NCBI GenBank assembly: GCA_034437455.1
Contig: DAOTUB010000047.1
Location: 1-7,980 of the forward strand
DNA: 7,980 bases
Reading direction: 5' to 3'
Origin: DAOTUB01 sp034437455
GTDB lineage: Bacteria; Chloroflexota; Anaerolineae; B4-G1
Shown here: positions 6,615 to 7,980 of the stretch, piece after piece
Position numbering within the stretch: position 1 is the stretch's first letter
How the letters are laid out: every line of letters starts with the position of its first letter
Position numbers and translations under genes: made by a program
Notes under the pieces: model-generated
Databases searched by the model: none
Told to the model about the DNA's origin: nothing
The model's input: the letters and a program-made list of their open reading frames with translations, nothing else

Positions 6615-7980
6615 TGGAGCAGTTGCGAGAGATGGCCCAGAAGTTGTGGGAGCCGGGAAACACCCTCTCCCAACAGGCGGTGCGGGGAGGGTTCTGGGTA
6701 TTTGCGCTCAGGATCGCCGACCGCCTGTTAAAGCTCATTCGCACCGTCGTCCTGGCCCGTATCCTGGCCCCGGCCGATTTTGGCCTGATGGGTGTCGCCT
6801 TGCTGGCGATGTCGACGCTGCGAAATTTTGTTCAGACCGGCTTCCAAACGGCTTTGGTTCAGAAGCAAGGAGATATTGAGGGGTATCTGGATACCGCCTG
6901 GACCGTCTCCATATTGAGGGGTTTGGCTCTCTTTGCCATTCTCTATCTGGCGGCTCCGCACGTCGCCCTCTTTTTCGATACCCCAGAAGTTACGTCCATC
7001 ATCCGTGTGCTCGGCTTGGCAATGGTGTTCTACGGCTCGACCAATGTGGGGGTGGTCTATTTCCAGAAAGAATTCGAGTTCAACAGGCAGTTCATTTACC
7101 GATTCAGCGATACGGTCGCCAATTTGATCGTGGCGGTCGCGGCGGCGCTGGTTTTGCGGAGCGTCTGGGCGTTGGTGTTGGGATCTCTGGCGGGAGGCCT
7201 GGTGGGGTCCATTGTTTCGTATGCGAGCCAGCCTTACCGTCCGCGAGTGCGTCTGGAGTGGGCAAAGGTGAAGGAACTGTTCAATTTTGGGAGATGGGTG
7301 GTAGGGACGAATGTGCTCGCTTTTCTGACTCTCCAGGGCGATGATATTTTTCTGGGCAAGTTGCTGGGGGCGGCGGCTCTGGGTTTTTATCAGTTGGCCT
7401 TTCGGTTCTCGAATATTTCGGCTACAGAGATCGCGGATGTCGTTGGGCAGGTGACATTTCCGACGTATTCCAAACTCCAGGATGATGTTTCGAGGCTCAG
7501 GAGAGGGTTTCTGCAAACTGTAGAGGCTGTAGCCTCGCTCTCTTTGCCTTTGAGCGCGGGGATTTTCATATTGGCGCCCGATTTTGTGCGGCTCTTTTTA
7601 GGCGAAAAATGGACGCCCATCGTGGCCGCCCTCCGAATTTTGACTCTGTCCGGATTGCTCCGTTCGATTCAAGCGACGGGTGGTCCGCTTTTCCACGCCG
7701 TAGGACGACCCAATCTCGCCTTCTGGATGAATCTGGTGAAGGTAATCGTTATGGCTATCGCGCTCTATCCTTTAACCAGGATCTTTGGATTATCCGGCAC
7801 AGCCACAGCGGTGGGAGTGGGAACTTTGATCACGCTGCCTATGTGGTGGTGCGTATCGACCCAGATTGTTGAGGGTAGTTATGTGGATCTCCTCAAGAGT
7901 GTGTTCCCTTCCTTGACCGGAACCGTTATTATGAGTGCAGGCATACTCGTGATCGAGCAGTGGATGGGTTCGGTGGGCCT
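6614..7980 (+). CDS. Polysaccharide/lipid-linked oligosaccharide flippase, MOP superfamily (Wzx/WzxC-like), 3' end beyond window
   Basis: 455 residues in the window of a family usually about 450-500 long. Inner-membrane protein expected to move lipid-linked sugar units across the membrane for capsule, exopolysaccharide or S-layer glycan assembly. Seen: an about 18-residue polar head, then the family N-terminus RGGFWVFALRI... with VVLARILAPADFGLMGVALLA (around 45-65) and GFQTALVQK (76-84). Later come GDDIFLGKLLGAAALGFY (242-259), which matches the central D-x-x-x-G motif region, and multiple hydrophobic spans (about 102-123, 168-204, 308-325, 373-389, 394-412, 432-447), consistent with 12 or more helices. 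The ATG at 6614 follows AAGGCAGG (6594-6601); a GTG directly before it (6611) is also possible. It is driven by the strong promoter at 6475. Further sugar-biosynthesis genes probably lie to the right, but none is visible. Confidence 0.92.
   Translation, partial: MEQLREMAQKLWEPGNTLSQQAVRGGFWVFALRIADRLLKLIRTVVLARILAPADFGLMGVALLAMSTLRNFVQTGFQTALVQKQGDIEGYLDTAWTVSILRGLALFAILYLAAPHVALFFDTPEVTSIIRVLGLAMVFYGSTNVGVVYFQKEFEFNRQFIYRFSDTVANLIVAVAAALVLRSVWALVLGSLAGGLVGSIVSYASQPYRPRVRLEWAKVKELFNFGRWVVGTNVLAFLTLQGDDIFLGKLLGAAALGFYQLAFRFSNISATEIADVVGQVTFPTYSKLQDDVSRLRRGFLQTVEAVASLSLPLSAGIFILAPDFVRLFLGEKWTPIVAALRILTLSGLLRSIQATGGPLFHAVGRPNLAFWMNLVKVIVMAIALYPLTRIFGLSGTATAVGVGTLITLPMWWCVSTQIVEGSYVDLLKSVFPSLTGTVIMSAGILVIEQWMGSVG

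Noticed and set aside
6344..6673. A 109-codon minus-strand frame across the divergent intergenic region
   Set aside because: It reads antisense through the strong rightward promoter and into the flippase start, has no family features and no good ribosome-binding site.
6728..7516. A 262-codon open frame on the minus strand inside the flippase gene
   Set aside because: It is exactly antisense to a clearly recognised membrane protein, has a polar low-complexity composition rich in Gln, His and Arg, and matches no family. It is a shadow of the plus-strand codon pattern.

Overview
The window looks like a chromosomal segment of an anaerobic or facultative, moderately GC-rich bacterium, most likely from the Chloroflexota (Anaerolineae or a relative). 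Three things point there: a large secreted protein ending in the tail VYLPLVLRN, which I associate with exported Chloroflexota proteins; a tungsten/molybdenum aldehyde:ferredoxin oxidoreductase paired with a four-cluster ferredoxin; and a DUF4258/YgiT zinc-finger pair. The assignment rests on family recognition, not on a search.

Layout. Positions 2161 down to 1 (minus strand) form one probable operon of four genes: a 131-aa polyferredoxin, a DUF4258 protein, a small YgiT-type zinc-finger protein, and the first 380 residues of an aldehyde:ferredoxin oxidoreductase that runs off the left edge. Gaps are 18, 2 and 30 nt, with no terminator between genes. The ferredoxin probably passes electrons to or from the oxidoreductase. 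The two small genes between them look like a toxin-antitoxin-type module that has settled inside a redox operon.

Positions 2257-2290 are a perfect 34-bp palindrome, read here as the terminator of the next gene. Positions 6219-2317 (minus) encode a 1300-residue exported protein. It has a signal peptide, an HELLH zinc-metallopeptidase-like domain, a von Willebrand factor A domain with an intact MIDAS, a DDG/NDGxYG segment, a calcium-binding Asp-rich stretch, beta-sandwich repeats and the YLPLVLRN tail. The overall order resembles that of CLCA-type proteins and is the most unusual item here.

Positions 6220-6613 are a divergent intergenic region. It holds an operator-like nested inverted repeat in front of the large gene and a near-consensus sigma-70 promoter (TTGACG, 17 bp, TATAAT) facing right. 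That promoter should drive a MOP-superfamily polysaccharide flippase (6614 to the right edge). A 34-codon ORF that may be leaderless, and whose start resembles a glycosyltransferase N-terminus, lies between promoter and flippase and overlaps the flippase start in TGATG.

Functionally, the right half concerns the cell surface (exported adhesin/peptidase-like protein and polysaccharide export) and the left half concerns low-potential electron transfer. I see no rRNA, tRNA, CRISPR array, insertion sequence or phage genes.
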